64,000 nt of DNA. Origin: an uncultured Pseudomonadales bacterium (GTDB taxonomy: Bacteria > Pseudomonadota > Gammaproteobacteria > Pseudomonadales > CANNCY01). Positions 36,528 through 46,800 of the stretch are shown here, in pieces; the stretch's first letter is position 1, and every line of letters starts with the position of its first letter. A program made the position numbers and the translations under genes. The DNA lies in the NCBI GenBank assembly GCA_947503335.1, contig CANNCY010000001.1, forward strand, positions 1,026,958-1,090,957. The letters run 5' to 3'. The notes beneath the pieces were generated by a model that did no database searches, was not told the DNA's origin, and was given only the letters and a program-made list of their open reading frames with translations.

Positions 36528-36905
36528 TTAAAGCTGCTTACCAGCAAGATAGCGCCAGCGATTATTTTCGCGAATAAACAGCGAGTGCTCGTGCATACAA
36601 TGCTCTTGGGCATGATCTATATAATAGGCTTTAAATCGCACCCAACCTTGATCGCCCGACTCACCACTACCCTCTACTTGCAGCCGTTGCCAATCAAGAT
36701 CTTTGGTGTTTAATGATTGCGCGGTTAACCCTTGGGCCTCTGGATTAACCCAAGTTCGCATAAGATACTCGCCATAACCGCCTAACGCATAGGCAGTATA
36801 GCGAGAGCGCATTAGCTGCTCGGGGGTAGCAGCCTGCTTAGCGCCTAAAATCAATGGTTGGCAGCATGCCTCAAAGGCTTGGTCGCTGCCGCAATAGCAA
36901 TTCAT
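36528..36905 (-). CDS. YchJ-family SEC-C zinc-motif protein
   Basis: A 125-residue protein starting with the SEC-C zinc motif CYCGSDQAFEACCQP, followed by the PEQLMRSRYTAYALGGYGEYLMRTW block and the HEHSLFIRENNRWRYLAG ending of the YchJ family. The family has an NTF2-like fold and no proven function; zinc binding by the cysteines is expected. It overlaps the end of the FMN reductase gene by four bases, so it belongs to that operon. Confidence 0.92.
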   Translation of the reverse strand: MNCYCGSDQAFEACCQPLILGAKQAATPEQLMRSRYTAYALGGYGEYLMRTWVNPEAQGLTAQSLNTKDLDWQRLQVEGSGESGDQGWVRFKAYYIDHAQEHCMHEHSLFIRENNRWRYLAGKQL

Positions 36906-37432
36906 AGTGACTGCATTAACTCTTTTAGCTGTTCATCTAGTTCGGCGTTGCTTAGCTCGCCCTTTTCGCTATCAAAGTTATCAAAAAACGACTTAACTGA
37001 CATCGTACCTTTTAAGTCTGCGCCAAAGAATGGTGCCGAGCCAGTAGCCTGCGCTAATACGCTAGAAGCGCCACCAGGGCCTGGCGAGGTAGCCAAGTAA
37101 ACAACAGGCTTACCTTGAAAAACTTTCATATCGATGCGTGATGTCCAGTCGTATAGGTTCTTGTATGCCGCACTATAGCTACCATTGTGCTCGGCAAAGC
37201 TAATAACGATGGCGTCAGCTTCGCCTAGCTTCTTAAAGAACGCTTGGGCAAGTTCGTGCTGCCCAATCTCGGCTTCACGATCAACGCTGAATAGAGGCAT
37301 CTCGTAATCATTGATGTCTAGCATTTCTACATCAACATCTTTTACTAGGCTAGCAGCATACTTCGCTAACTGTTGGTTGATTGAGTTGCGGCTATTTGAT
37401 GCACCAAAGGCTAATACTTTCATTTTATTCAT
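36902..37432 (-). CDS. NAD(P)H-dependent FMN reductase
   Basis: A 176-residue flavodoxin-fold enzyme. The phosphate-binding loop is FGASNSRNSINQQLA (residues 9-23), with the P-L-F-S-x-D block PLFSVDREAE and the SFAEHNGSYSAAYKNLYDW FMN-site block near 80-98, and TSPGPGGASSVL near 113. It reduces FMN, quinones or similar compounds with NAD(P)H in the cytosol. Middle gene of a three-gene operon that is divergent from a LysR gene. Confidence 0.9.
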   Translation of the reverse strand: MNKMKVLAFGASNSRNSINQQLAKYAASLVKDVDVEMLDINDYEMPLFSVDREAEIGQHELAQAFFKKLGEADAIVISFAEHNGSYSAAYKNLYDWTSRIDMKVFQGKPVVYLATSPGPGGASSVLAQATGSAPFFGADLKGTMSVKSFFDNFDSEKGELSNAELDEQLKELMQSL

Positions 37433-37434
37433 TC

Positions 37435-37932
37435 CTAATACTGTTGTGATTCTTCGATTGGGTTATCTGTAGCGCGAACCGCTAGTGTACTTAACACCAC
37501 TAACAACACGCCTACTGTAAAACTTTGAAGGCCGAACACCGCGTTAGTTGATACAACAAACGCAGCCACACCTAAGGCTAGCGCTCCATAAGGAATCGGC
37601 TGCTTTTCTTCTGGGCGAGTTCTAACCATTGCCACTGTAGTTGCTGCCAGTACAACACCCACTAAGCCTGAAATGACTAGTGATTGCCCCCACTGGTCGG
37701 CGACTAAATAGAGCACACCCGCGACACCTGCAAGAATTAAAGCAACGTCAGCTGGTAAGTGCTTTCGGCTAACTAACATAGACGTCGCGGCCACACCGCC
37801 TGCTATCAAACCACTCAACCCCGCGTGAGCCCACGCAAAACCAAGCACCACAAAAATCCCTGAGCGCATCAAAACACATAGCGACATAGACGCAAATGGG
37901 CAGTTAGATTGTTGGGCTTGGCATGATTGCAT
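37435..37932 (-). CDS. membrane protein of unknown function
   Basis: A 165-residue protein with four to five hydrophobic segments. The start at 37932 is chosen over in-frame ATGs 18 and 48 bases upstream because AGAGGA lies about eight bases before it. The N-terminus is Cys-rich (MQSCQAQQSNCPFASMSLCV). Not recognised by family. It is the first gene of the operon with the FMN reductase and YchJ-like genes and is divergent from a LysR gene across about 100 bases, so LysR control is likely. Confidence 0.7.
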   Translation of the reverse strand: MQSCQAQQSNCPFASMSLCVLMRSGIFVVLGFAWAHAGLSGLIAGGVAATSMLVSRKHLPADVALILAGVAGVLYLVADQWGQSLVISGLVGVVLAATTVAMVRTRPEEKQPIPYGALALGVAAFVVSTNAVFGLQSFTVGVLLVVLSTLAVRATDNPIEESQQY

Positions 37933-38034
37933 GGTGGTTTCCTCTGTCATTGATGAGCAGTTTAGTTGATCCACTTGCAATTACTAGACAGTTAATTTAG
38001 CTTTCACTGTTCTATTAATAGAACAATTAAAACC

Positions 38035-38922
38035 ATGAACCTGAATGATATGCAGCTGTTTGCTGTGATTGCAGACAAAATGAGCATCAGTGCCGCAGCT
38101 AGAGAATTAGCCATTCCCAAGTCACGAGTAAGCCGCCGACTATTGATGCTAGAAGAAGAGCTTGGCACCCGGTTAATCGAGCGCAACACACGCAACATGC
38201 GCTTAACCGAGACCGGAGCACGACTGTTAGTACACTGCAAGCGCATCGTTGAAGAACAGCGCCATGCCATCGCAACAGTCGCCGAACTAAACGACGAACC
38301 ACAGGGTGTGTTAACAGTAAGCGCAAGTGTCTCGATGGGCCAGCATATTATTGCTCCACGACTCGCAGAATTTATGCGTCTATACCCTAAGATTGAACTA
38401 AAACTGATGCTAGACAATCGTCGCGTTGATCTAATCTCAGAGGGCTACGACGTGGCATTGCGCGTAGGTAGCCTAGATGACTCAACGCTAATCAGCAGGC
38501 GTATTGGTGGCGACCAGATTGGCCTATACGCATCACCCACCTATTTAGCTGATAACCCACCGATCACCTGCTTCGAATCGCTCGCCCAACATAAACTGGT
38601 GATCATGGGCGATATGCAAAACCGCGCTAATTTTAAAATGATCGGTGCACAGGGCGATGAACACTACATCGCCAACAGCCCTGTCGTAGAGGTGAATGAT
38701 CTGACCGTAGTGCGCGACCTGGTACTGCAAGGTGCCGGCTACGCACCCATACCTACATTTCTAGTCACCGAAGCGCTAAAAACGGGCCGCCTGCAACGCA
38801 TATTGCATGGCTACTCTACCCAAGAATTTGGCTACTACGCCGTATACCCAAGCCGCTTTGGCCTAAGCCGTAAAACCAAGGCCTTTATCGACTTCTTTAC
38901 CGAAGTGATGAAAGAAGAATAA
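38035..38922 (+). CDS. LysR-type transcription regulator
   Basis: A 295-residue protein. The helix-turn-helix is MSISAAARELAIPKSRVSRRLLMLEEELGTRLIERNTRNMRLTETG (about 18-63), typical of the large CrgA/AaeR-like clade, and the effector domain (about 90-292) has GYDVALRVGSLDDSTLISRRI. It is divergent from the membrane protein/FMN reductase/YchJ operon and probably senses quinone, electrophile or redox stress handled by the reductase. That link is inference from position. Confidence 0.93.
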   Translation: MNLNDMQLFAVIADKMSISAAARELAIPKSRVSRRLLMLEEELGTRLIERNTRNMRLTETGARLLVHCKRIVEEQRHAIATVAELNDEPQGVLTVSASVSMGQHIIAPRLAEFMRLYPKIELKLMLDNRRVDLISEGYDVALRVGSLDDSTLISRRIGGDQIGLYASPTYLADNPPITCFESLAQHKLVIMGDMQNRANFKMIGAQGDEHYIANSPVVEVNDLTVVRDLVLQGAGYAPIPTFLVTEALKTGRLQRILHGYSTQEFGYYAVYPSRFGLSRKTKAFIDFFTEVMKEE

Positions 38923-39015
38923 ATATTTTATTAAATCTGTGTAACATTCTGCCCCTTCGCCCATCTATCACTAGAACGCGGTAAAAGCCGCGCTAATTAA
39001 CGAGAGAGATTTGTT

Positions 39016-39405
39016 ATGCACCTAATAAAGAAATTGTTTGTCACACTTGCCCTTACACTGACCGCTACTATGGCTAACGCCTTCGACAAAGAGCCCTTTA
39101 CCGAAGAGCGCTTTAATGAGTTGCAAGCAGCTGGCCACCCGGTATTGGTAGATGTTTACGCCACCTGGTGCCCCACTTGTAAGAAGCAACAAAAGCGCCT
39201 TACCAAGTATTTTGAAATGAACCCTGATAGTGCTATTAAGGTGCTTGTTGTCGATTACGATGGCCAACCTGAATGGGTTAAGCATTTTAAAGCGCCGCGT
39301 CAGTCGACCTTATTGCTTTACAAAAACGGCGAGCAGCAATGGTTCAGCGTAGCCGAAACTCGCGAGAAAAAGATCTTTGCAGCACTGACGGCGGCAGAGA
39401 AGTAA
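39016..39405 (+). CDS. periplasmic thioredoxin-like protein
   Basis: A 129-residue protein with a signal peptide (LIKKLFVTLALTLTATMANA, cleavage near residue 22) and a thioredoxin fold with the redox pair WCPTC near residue 53. A cis-proline is present at FKAPRQST. It begins 111 bases after the end of the LysR gene with GAGAGAG upstream and ends one base before the ccdA-like gene. Together they form a split DsbD-like system: CcdA passes electrons across the membrane and this protein delivers them to periplasmic disulphides. Confidence 0.88.
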   Translation: MHLIKKLFVTLALTLTATMANAFDKEPFTEERFNELQAAGHPVLVDVYATWCPTCKKQQKRLTKYFEMNPDSAIKVLVVDYDGQPEWVKHFKAPRQSTLLLYKNGEQQWFSVAETREKKIFAALTAAEK

Positions 39406-39406
39406 T

Positions 39407-40099
39407 ATGGAGTTAATCGCAATACCCATTGCCTTCGCCGCAGGCTTATTAAGCCTACTTTCTCCCTGCGTTTTGCCGATGCTGCCCACCGTTGCAGCAT
39501 CGGCGGTGCGCACTGATCGTCGGGGCATCTATGCCCTAGCAGCGGGCTTGGCATTAGCATTCGCCCTAGCCGGCACATTGCTAACATTTTTGTTACTTAG
39601 CCTAGGCATTTCGACCGAGGTGCTACGTACCTTCTCTGCATTTTTAATGCTAGCGATTGGCTTAGTACTTTTAATCGACAAACTAGGCGAGTACCTATCA
39701 TTTTGGCTTAGCCGTATCGCAAGCAAGGCACCTAACTACAACCCTGAAGGTAGCGGCTTAGGTACCCAGTTTGCCGTAGGCGGTTCGCTTGGTTTGGTTT
39801 GGCTACCCTGTGTAGGCCCTACACTAGGCACTGCTATTGCACTGGCCTCAACAGGTCAGTCATTAGGATCAGCCTTTGCAGTAATGTTGTCGTTTGGTGT
39901 GGGTACAGCGCTGCCTTTGATCGGTATCGGTTTGCTAGCTCAGCGCTCGCTACCTGAAACGGCGCGCAATAGCAAAACGGCTAAACGAGTTATGGGTGTT
40001 GCCCTACTTGGATTGTCACTAACGATCTTCACCGGTTTTGACCGTGTGCTAGAGATGTGGGCGATTGAGTACATGCCCGATTGGGTGAGTAGTTTATAG
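39407..40099 (+). CDS. CcdA-family transmembrane electron carrier
   Basis: A 230-residue protein with six hydrophobic segments and the two conserved cysteines in LSLLSPCVLPMLPTV (first segment, Cys near 21) and GLVWLPCVGPTLGTAIALA (fourth segment). These cysteines relay electrons from cytosolic thioredoxin to periplasmic thiol proteins, as in DsbD and cytochrome c maturation. It is co-transcribed with the thioredoxin-like gene directly upstream, the probable partner. Confidence 0.92.
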   Translation: MELIAIPIAFAAGLLSLLSPCVLPMLPTVAASAVRTDRRGIYALAAGLALAFALAGTLLTFLLLSLGISTEVLRTFSAFLMLAIGLVLLIDKLGEYLSFWLSRIASKAPNYNPEGSGLGTQFAVGGSLGLVWLPCVGPTLGTAIALASTGQSLGSAFAVMLSFGVGTALPLIGIGLLAQRSLPETARNSKTAKRVMGVALLGLSLTIFTGFDRVLEMWAIEYMPDWVSSL

Positions 40100-40100
40100 A

Positions 40101-40388
40101 TCAGTTAATAACTAATTCTAATCTCTTACCCATCAATGCTGCAGCACTAGCTAACGTCTTTAACGTTACGCTAGTGTTGTTAGGGTCAAGTAGCCGGTCT
40201 ACCTGAGAACGACTTGTACCTAAAGCGTTCGCAAACGCGCTTTTAGAGATTTGATTATCACTTAGGTAACGCCCTACTTGCCAAGCGATAACATACTTGA
40301 CTGCCTCTGCCTGACAGGCATCCTGAATATCTTCGCTCTCTAGAAACTCATCTAGCGAACTACCTATATGCGAATTTGATATAGCCAT
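40101..40388 (-). CDS. HigA-type helix-turn-helix antitoxin
   Basis: A 95-residue protein with a C-terminal XRE-type helix-turn-helix: KSAFANALGTSRSQVDRLLDPNNTSVTLKTLASAAALMGKRLELVI (about 49-94). The N-terminal half is helical. It is preceded by, and overlaps, a broken toxin gene, the HigB-HigA order. It probably still binds the TGTAC-type dyad at 40557-40574 and represses the locus although it no longer has a toxin to neutralise. Confidence 0.85.
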   Translation of the reverse strand: MAISNSHIGSSLDEFLESEDIQDACQAEAVKYVIAWQVGRYLSDNQISKSAFANALGTSRSQVDRLLDPNNTSVTLKTLASAAALMGKRLELVIN

Positions 40389-40550
40389 TACGTAATACCT
40401 CTTTTAATCGAGACCTTGCCAGCGATAAATCTTTACTAGGAGTTGCCGCCCAATGACCATGCGACTCGTTGTATCTAATAATTTCAGCCAGTCTCTTACA
40501 GGCTCTGAACCGCATCCAGTTCGGTAGAAATGTACCTTCACTCTCTTCAC
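40360..40550 (-). pseudogene. RelE/HigB-type toxin with an internal deletion
   Basis: One frame holds the normal toxin N-terminus (VKVHFYRTGCGSEPVRDWLKLL...MVIG, 40550-40449). Directly after it, in another frame, comes the normal toxin C-terminus (ATPSKDLSLARSRLKEVL, 40446-40390). The middle of the fold, about 55 residues with part of the active site, is gone and the frame is broken at the junction near 40447. An intact member would be about 110 residues. The toxin is therefore dead, while the antitoxin downstream is intact. Confidence 0.78.
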
Positions 40551-40556
40551 ACAAAG

Positions 40557-40574
40557 TGTACCATTTTTTGTACA
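40557..40574. promoter_or_regulatory. likely operator of the toxin-antitoxin locus
   Basis: TGTACCATTTTTTGTACA has TGTAC/GTACA arms and lies just before the toxin remnant. HigA-type antitoxins bind such palindromes in their own promoters. Confidence 0.45.
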
Positions 40575-40631
40575 TATCGCTATAGTAAGAAAGTAACAAC
40601 CACCAGTACCTGTAGGAAAATCTGCAGACAT

Positions 40632-40664
40632 AAAAAAACCTCGGTCGTTAAACCGAGGTTTTTT
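40632..40664. terminator. terminator after tRNA-Ala
   Basis: An AACCTCGGT/ACCGAGGTT stem, flanked by A and T runs, lies four bases after the encoded CCA end of the minus-strand tRNA-Ala gene. It separates that transcript from the toxin-antitoxin locus. Confidence 0.92.
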
Positions 40665-40667
40665 GTT

Positions 40668-40743
40668 TGGTGGAGCCTAGCGGGATCGAACCGCTGACCT
40701 CAACACTGCCAGTGTTGCGCTCTCCCAGCTGAGCTAAGGCCCC
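40668..40743 (-). tRNA. tRNA-Ala (GGC)
   Basis: A complete cloverleaf on the minus strand beginning GGGGCCT. The D arm is GCTCAGCTGGGAGAGC, the anticodon stem CAACA/TGTTG has loop CTGGCAG (anticodon GGC), the T arm is AGCGGTTCGATCCCGCT, and the CCA end is encoded. G3-U70 is the alanine identity pair: third base G in GGGGCCT opposite T in AGGCTCC. It stands alone with its own terminator. Confidence 0.97.
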
Positions 40744-40877
40744 AAATGTGCTGCGCATGATATGGGCTCGCCCTGTTAGTGTCAACTGTTTGTTGTAAAT
40801 CAAAAGCTTAGGTTGGCATTTTCAACAAATTGCGATTACACTATACAAGCATATAGTGAAATTATAAGACAGGCACC

Positions 40878-42275
40878 ATGACATACGATCTACCATCAGC
40901 AAAAACGATTGCGATTTTAGAAGAGTCGCTACCGCACTTTACTAACCAATACACCTATCAAGAAAAGGCTGCAAAATCTGAGGCTAAGGGGTTCAAAAAG
41001 CCGGTACAGATATTGGTAGATCACGCCCACGGTGACTATCTTCATGACATCGATGGCAACAAATATATCGATTTTCAAAACGGTTGGGCGACTAACCCTC
41101 TAGGCAACACTCATCCAGAAGTAGTTGATGCCGTAGCTGCAGCGCACAAAAAAATAGGCTTTCACTGGGAGCACGCACATCGTACACCGCTTGCCAAAAA
41201 GATTGCTGAGATTAGCCCTAAGGGCGAGTTAACACGTGTAAACTTTGAAGTGTCTGGCACTGAAGCGGCAGAGTCGGCCGCTCACCTAGCACTCGCCTAT
41301 AAAGGCCGCAGCCACATCATTACGTTCTCTGGTTCATTTCACGGTTGTGCACTAGGCACCAAACTAATCAGTGGTTTCAGTGGCGATACCAAACGTCATC
41401 TTGCAGGCATGATGGGCACCTTTATTACTGCGCCCTACCCATTTAGTACAGATATACCTGCCGGCATGACCGAAGACCAATACACCGACTACTGCCTATG
41501 GTATCTAGAAAACCATATTCCAGGCTCTATAGCCCCTGAAGACGAGATTGCTGCAATCATGGTTGAGCCCGGTCTAGCTGAAGGTGGTAACTGGATTCCG
41601 AACACTAAGTTTATTCAAGGCATCCGTAAGCTGTGCGACGAGAAAGGCTGGCTAATGATCGTCGACGAAGTTCTTACTGGTGTTGGCCGTACAGGCAAGA
41701 TGTGGGGTATCGATCATTACGATGTGGTACCCGACATTTTAGTATTCGGCAAAAATTTATCTGGTGGTGTTGAGGCACTTGCTGGTATTGCCGCTAAAGA
41801 TGAAATCCTAGGTAAATGCCCTAACCATGTTAGCGGCTCGACCTTTGCTGGCACACCCGCGGGCTGCGCAGCCGCTATGAAAACCCTTGAAGTAATCGAA
41901 CGTGACAATCTAATAGACCACGCTAATCATTTGGGCGAGATCGCCAACGCCAAGATTGCCGAGCTAGAAAAGTACGATGTAGTTAAACAGGCTCGCGGCC
42001 TTGGCTTGCTGTTAGGTATTCAGTTTACTGACCCAAGCAGCGAGCACGAAAATTATATGATTGCACGAGAAGTGCGCTCACAAATGCTTAAGATGGGCGT
42101 ATGGGCGATTTGCGATCATGAAGAAACGATTCGTATGTACCCTGCTCTGAATATGGATGAAGCAACGTTAATCGAAGGCTTAGATATCGTAGAAAAAGCC
42201 ATTTTAAAAGTAATGGAGACCGGCGTAACTGAAGGCGATTATCCGGCCTACCCAACAGGTGTAGCGGGCTTTTAG
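40878..42275 (+). CDS. class III aminotransferase (PLP)
   Basis: A 465-residue enzyme of normal length. The PLP-binding features are SGTEAAESAAHLALAY (phosphate loop near 130), the base-stacking aromatic in SGSFHGCALGTK near 155, LMIVDEVLTGVGRTGKMWGIDHYDVVPDI (catalytic Asp in VDEV, near 262), and the Schiff-base Lys in FGKNLSGG near 292. Members transfer amino groups from omega-amino acids, GABA, or glutamate semialdehyde. The substrate is not clear here. A single gene facing the gltX gene. Confidence 0.9.
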   Translation: MTYDLPSAKTIAILEESLPHFTNQYTYQEKAAKSEAKGFKKPVQILVDHAHGDYLHDIDGNKYIDFQNGWATNPLGNTHPEVVDAVAAAHKKIGFHWEHAHRTPLAKKIAEISPKGELTRVNFEVSGTEAAESAAHLALAYKGRSHIITFSGSFHGCALGTKLISGFSGDTKRHLAGMMGTFITAPYPFSTDIPAGMTEDQYTDYCLWYLENHIPGSIAPEDEIAAIMVEPGLAEGGNWIPNTKFIQGIRKLCDEKGWLMIVDEVLTGVGRTGKMWGIDHYDVVPDILVFGKNLSGGVEALAGIAAKDEILGKCPNHVSGSTFAGTPAGCAAAMKTLEVIERDNLIDHANHLGEIANAKIAELEKYDVVKQARGLGLLLGIQFTDPSSEHENYMIAREVRSQMLKMGVWAICDHEETIRMYPALNMDEATLIEGLDIVEKAILKVMETGVTEGDYPAYPTGVAGF

Positions 42276-42288
42276 CCCGCCCACCCAG

Positions 42289-43770
42289 TTACATCTGTGC
42301 GAATGCTTTCTCTAACTTCTTCATCTTCTTCTTGCCAAGGCCACCTAAAAGATCAATCGACTCGCGTAAACGCGCGCGCGATAGGTCGGCACCCAATAGT
42401 ACAATCGAATCAAATACAGATATTGACGCAGTGGTACCGGCAATTGAAACAAACAACGGCTGTAAAAAGTCTTTGATCTTAAGATCCATCTTGTCAGCCA
42501 GTGCTTTAAGCACATTAAACAGTTCGTCGCGCTCCCAGTTAGACTTTTGCTCTAGCGTCCATAAAGTAAACTGCATGATCTCGATCTGTTGCTCAAGCGG
42601 TAGCTTATTGGCTTCAAAGTCAGCTTGAGACAGGTCTAGCTTGCCGCTAAACAGATAAGCAAATAATGGAGCCACGTCGGCAAAGGTATCAATACGCGAC
42701 TGCATATGCGGCACTAACTTAGCCAGGGTTTCGCGATTAAACGCCCAGTCTACAAGGCGATCTACCAGCTGCTCGCCATTTAAGTCTTCGCGAATCCACA
42801 AGCCGTTTAACCAGTTTAGTTTTTCGATATCAAAGATCGGGCCACCTAACGACACGCGCTGAATATCAAAGTTGTCTTGCATCGTTTGCAGGCTGAACTT
42901 TTCGCTTTCGTCTGGCATCGACCAACCCATACGGCCAAGATAGTTAATCAAAGCCTCGGGCATATAGCCGCGATCTTTAAAATAAAGAATTGAAGTTGGG
43001 TTTTTACGCTTACTTAGCTTTGACTTGTCAGTGTTACGTAACAACGGCAAGTGACATAGCTGAGGCATATCCCAACCAAAGTACTGGTAAAGCAACTTAT
43101 GCTTAGGAGCCGAGTTTAACCACTCTTCACCACGTAATACGTGAGTGATTTTCATTAGATGATCGTCAACTACGTTGGCTAGGTGGTAAGTAGGCATGCC
43201 GTCAGACTTAAGCAAAATCTGTGCATCGACCATGCCCCAGTCAAGATCGATCTCGCCACGTAGCATATCCTCTACTCGGCAAGCGCCCTCTTCTTCGGGC
43301 ACCATCATACGAATAACATAAGGCGCGTTCGCAGCTTTACGTTTTTCTACTTCGGCGTCGTCTAGCTTTAGGTCAGACGGTTTAAGTGCAGCGTGATTAC
43401 CTGCTTCTTTGCGGGCTTCGCGCAGCGCATCAAGCTCTTCAGAGGTACGATAACAAACAAAGGCATCGCCCTGCTCTACCAACTGCCAAGCGTATTTAGC
43501 GTAGATATCGCCACGCTCACTTTGGCGGTACGGGCCGTATTCGCCACCCACATCTGGGCCTTCGGCCCAATCAAGACCCAACCAACGCAAGCTATCTAAG
43601 ATCGCCTGTTCAGACTCAGGCGTTGAGCGGGTTTGGTCAGTATCTTCGATACGCAAGATAAACTCGCCACCGTGCTGACGGGCAAAGCAAAGGTTAAATA
43701 GTGCGATGTAAGCTGTGCCTACATGTGGATCACCCGTTGGTGATGGTGCGATACGCGTACGAATTGTCAT
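42289..43770 (-). CDS. gltX: glutamyl-tRNA synthetase
   Basis: A 493-residue class I synthetase. The HIGH motif is [11 protein letters not shown] (residues 11-21), the KMSKS motif is KLSKRK near residue 251, and [13 protein letters not shown] lies near 43. It charges tRNA-Glu with glutamate in the cytosol. The C-terminal anticodon-binding domain ends [20 protein letters not shown], as in proteobacterial GltX. The cognate tRNA-Glu gene lies 20 kb to the left. A single gene, convergent with the aminotransferase gene and divergent from recC. Confidence 0.98.
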   Translation of the reverse strand: MTIRTRIAPSPTGDPHVGTAYIALFNLCFARQHGGEFILRIEDTDQTRSTPESEQAILDSLRWLGLDWAEGPDVGGEYGPYRQSERGDIYAKYAWQLVEQGDAFVCYRTSEELDALREARKEAGNHAALKPSDLKLDDAEVEKRKAANAPYVIRMMVPEEEGACRVEDMLRGEIDLDWGMVDAQILLKSDGMPTYHLANVVDDHLMKITHVLRGEEWLNSAPKHKLLYQYFGWDMPQLCHLPLLRNTDKSKLSKRKNPTSILYFKDRGYMPEALINYLGRMGWSMPDESEKFSLQTMQDNFDIQRVSLGGPIFDIEKLNWLNGLWIREDLNGEQLVDRLVDWAFNRETLAKLVPHMQSRIDTFADVAPLFAYLFSGKLDLSQADFEANKLPLEQQIEIMQFTLWTLEQKSNWERDELFNVLKALADKMDLKIKDFLQPLFVSIAGTTASISVFDSIVLLGADLSRARLRESIDLLGGLGKKKMKKLEKAFAQM

Positions 43771-43895
43771 TAAAGACGCCTCAAATAAGAAAACTAATTA
43801 GTGGGTGATTATATGCTAGCTAAGGCTTTGACCCAACGGGCTTAATTGGTATTTCTAGGGGATCATGCGATAATCGAGCGATCAACCAAAGGAGC

Positions 43896-46800
43896 ATGGT
43901 TTTGCTGCGCGTAATACCCTCAAATAAATTAGAAAACCTATTTGAAGCACTGCAACACATTGTTGCCGCCCAGCCAACCGGCCCCTTCGAACGCACTACC
44001 ATCATCGTACAAAACCAGGGTATTCAACACTGGCTTAACACCCAGCTAGCCCAGCGCCAGGGTATTAGCTTTAATATCGAATTTCCGATGCCGGTACGCT
44101 TTGTCTGGGGCTGCATCAGACAGCTAGTAGGCACCGAGAACGTCGACGCAGTATCGCCCTTCTCTCGCGAGCCATTAACCTGGTCGATTAATCAGTTTTT
44201 GGGCACTGATCAAGTTATCAATGATCCTAGTTTTAAGCGAGCCACCGACTATTGGCAAACTGGCGCCTTTCAAGATCTAAAGCGCTTTCAATTAGCGGGG
44301 CAGCTTGCTGATCTATTTGAGCAATACACCATTTACCGTGACGACTGGTTAGAACAGTGGTCTAGGGGCGAGTCGATACCTGACCTTGCCAATCATCCCG
44401 ACGCCCAGTGGCAGGCCAAACTTTGGCGTATGCTGTGCGAGCGCCACGGTAAAAACCAGCAGCCCGCGTATTTGCGCGAACTAGCCTTGCAAAACGCCTC
44501 GCCCGAGAGTGAATTACCTGATGTGATTCATGTGTTTGGTGTTAACAGCCTAGCCCCGGCGTGGCTTAACTTTTTAGAACGGTTATCAGAAAAAACCGGC
44601 ATGCAGGTGTTTATCTATCATCTAAATCCCTGCGTCGAATACTGGGGTGATCTCAGCCGCAACAAGGCACGCCTAGAAAAGTGGCAAGAAGACGATTTTA
44701 GCAACAACCCGCTACTCGCCAATCTGGGTGGCCAGGGGCAGCAGTTTGTGCGCATGCTTGCCGATGCCGATTACGACACCCTAGACCTGTTTGATGATGT
44801 TCGACCAAGCGATGGCGATACCGACGCACTGTTAAACGAAGTGCAAAGCGATCTGCTTAACCTTGATACGCATCCCTCGCCCGAATTGGTTAAAGACAAT
44901 AGCCTAAAAATTGTCAGCGCCGATTCGCCACTGCGCGAAATACAGTTGCTACACGACCAGCTGCTACACCTATTTAATAATGACGCTAGTTTGAAGCCCC
45001 ACGACATCGTAGTGATGTGCCCGCAAATCGAAACGTACGCGCCCTTTATCGAAGCGGTATTTGCCCCTAGGGGCGAGTACGATAGTTCGCGCCTGCCCTG
45101 TTCGATTGCAGACCGCTCTGTTCACGAAAGCGAACCGCTTGTAGCGCAGTTTATTCAGTTATTAGATACGCCATCACGCCGCTATACCCGCGCCGAAGTG
45201 CTAGACATGCTATCGATTAGTGCCTGTCAGCGCCGTTTTGACATTAGTGCAGATGATCTACCAATTATCGAGCGATGGCTTGACGAAGTTAGTATCTTTT
45301 GGGGCTTAGACGAGCCCAACCAACAGCGCATTATTGAAAACGATCAACCCATGCCGCTGTACCATTGGCAGCAAGGTTTAGAACGGCTAATGCTGGGGTA
45401 TTTACACGGCGACGAAGAGATCTTAGTGAATGGTCGGGTATGGAGCCCTGCCGTACAACTAGGCGAGTCTGAACTGCTTGGCGCATTAATCGATGCCATT
45501 ACCACCCTAGGTAGCGCGCGCTCAATTGTAGGCTACGAACACACACCTAAGGGCTGGGCAACGGCACTTCGTGAGCTGTACCAAAACCTATTTTCGCCCA
45601 ACGACGAAGACAGCGTTGCCGACAACGCTATCGACAATGCCATCGTGGCGTTAGCACTGGTAGAACAGATCGACCCGTCGCCTATTTCGTTAGACGTTGT
45701 AAAAGAATTTTTAACGGGTAAGTTTGTCGAACCTTCGCGTCGCCAGCAGTTTTTAACAGGCCAGGTTACCTTTTGTTCAATGATGCCGATGCGCTCGGTG
45801 CCCTTTAAAGTAGTTGCGCTGCTAGGTATGAACGATGGCGAATTCCCCCGTGCCAAACCACCGGCTCAACTAGATTTGATTGCACACAAACCGCGCACTG
45901 GTGATCGCTCACGCGCCGGCGATGACCGCTATCTATTTTTAGAGGCAATGATCTCGGCTCGCCAAAACCTGTATATCAGTTACCTAGGGCGCGACCGCCG
46001 AAAAGGTAATGCGTTAGAACCATCACTGGTTGTAGCCGAGCTAGTGAACTATCTACAAAACACCAAACAATGGCCCGAAAAAGGCAGTATCGACCAAGCG
46101 CCCTTGCACCCCTTTGATGAGCGCCACTTTACTGCAGGCTCTCAATGGCAAAGCTTTGCAACGCAATGGATGACCTTTACCGGTCAGGGCGAGCAAGATA
46201 ACAAGCCGGTGACAAACTCGCTAAGAGAATTGCCCGACACTATGAGCACCGGCGATATCGTGCGCTGTCTTGAAAGGCCCGCTCAGTCGTTTGGCCGTTA
46301 TCAATTTGATTTACGGTTGCCCGATATCGAAGCCGATAGCCTTGAAGAACCCTTTGCGATTGACCCATTGTCGCGCTACCAACTGCGTAATCAGGCAATC
46401 GACAGCATGCTAACCGATGGTGTGGCGTGTAGTTTCGAACTCGACAAAGCCTCGGGCCGTGTACCGCAATCGCCAACAACCGACGAACAGTTAAACGATT
46501 GGCAAACCTTTGCCGAACAGTTATCGAACGAATTTAAAGACGTGTCGCCCGAACCCATCAAGCTAACTCAGGTCGACTTAAACATTGCAGGCATTCAGCT
46601 AACTGCAGCACTACCGCTAGTTGAAAGGCAGTTGATGTTTTACCGTGCAGGCACCGCTCGCGATAGTCATGTTATTGAATGGGGAATTGCGCATCTAGTC
46701 GGTACGGTGCTAGGCCTAGTAGACAGCACCTTTGCGTATTCAGACAAATCGCAACAACTGATGCAAACAAGCTTTAACCCCGTTGATGTGGGCCAAGCCG

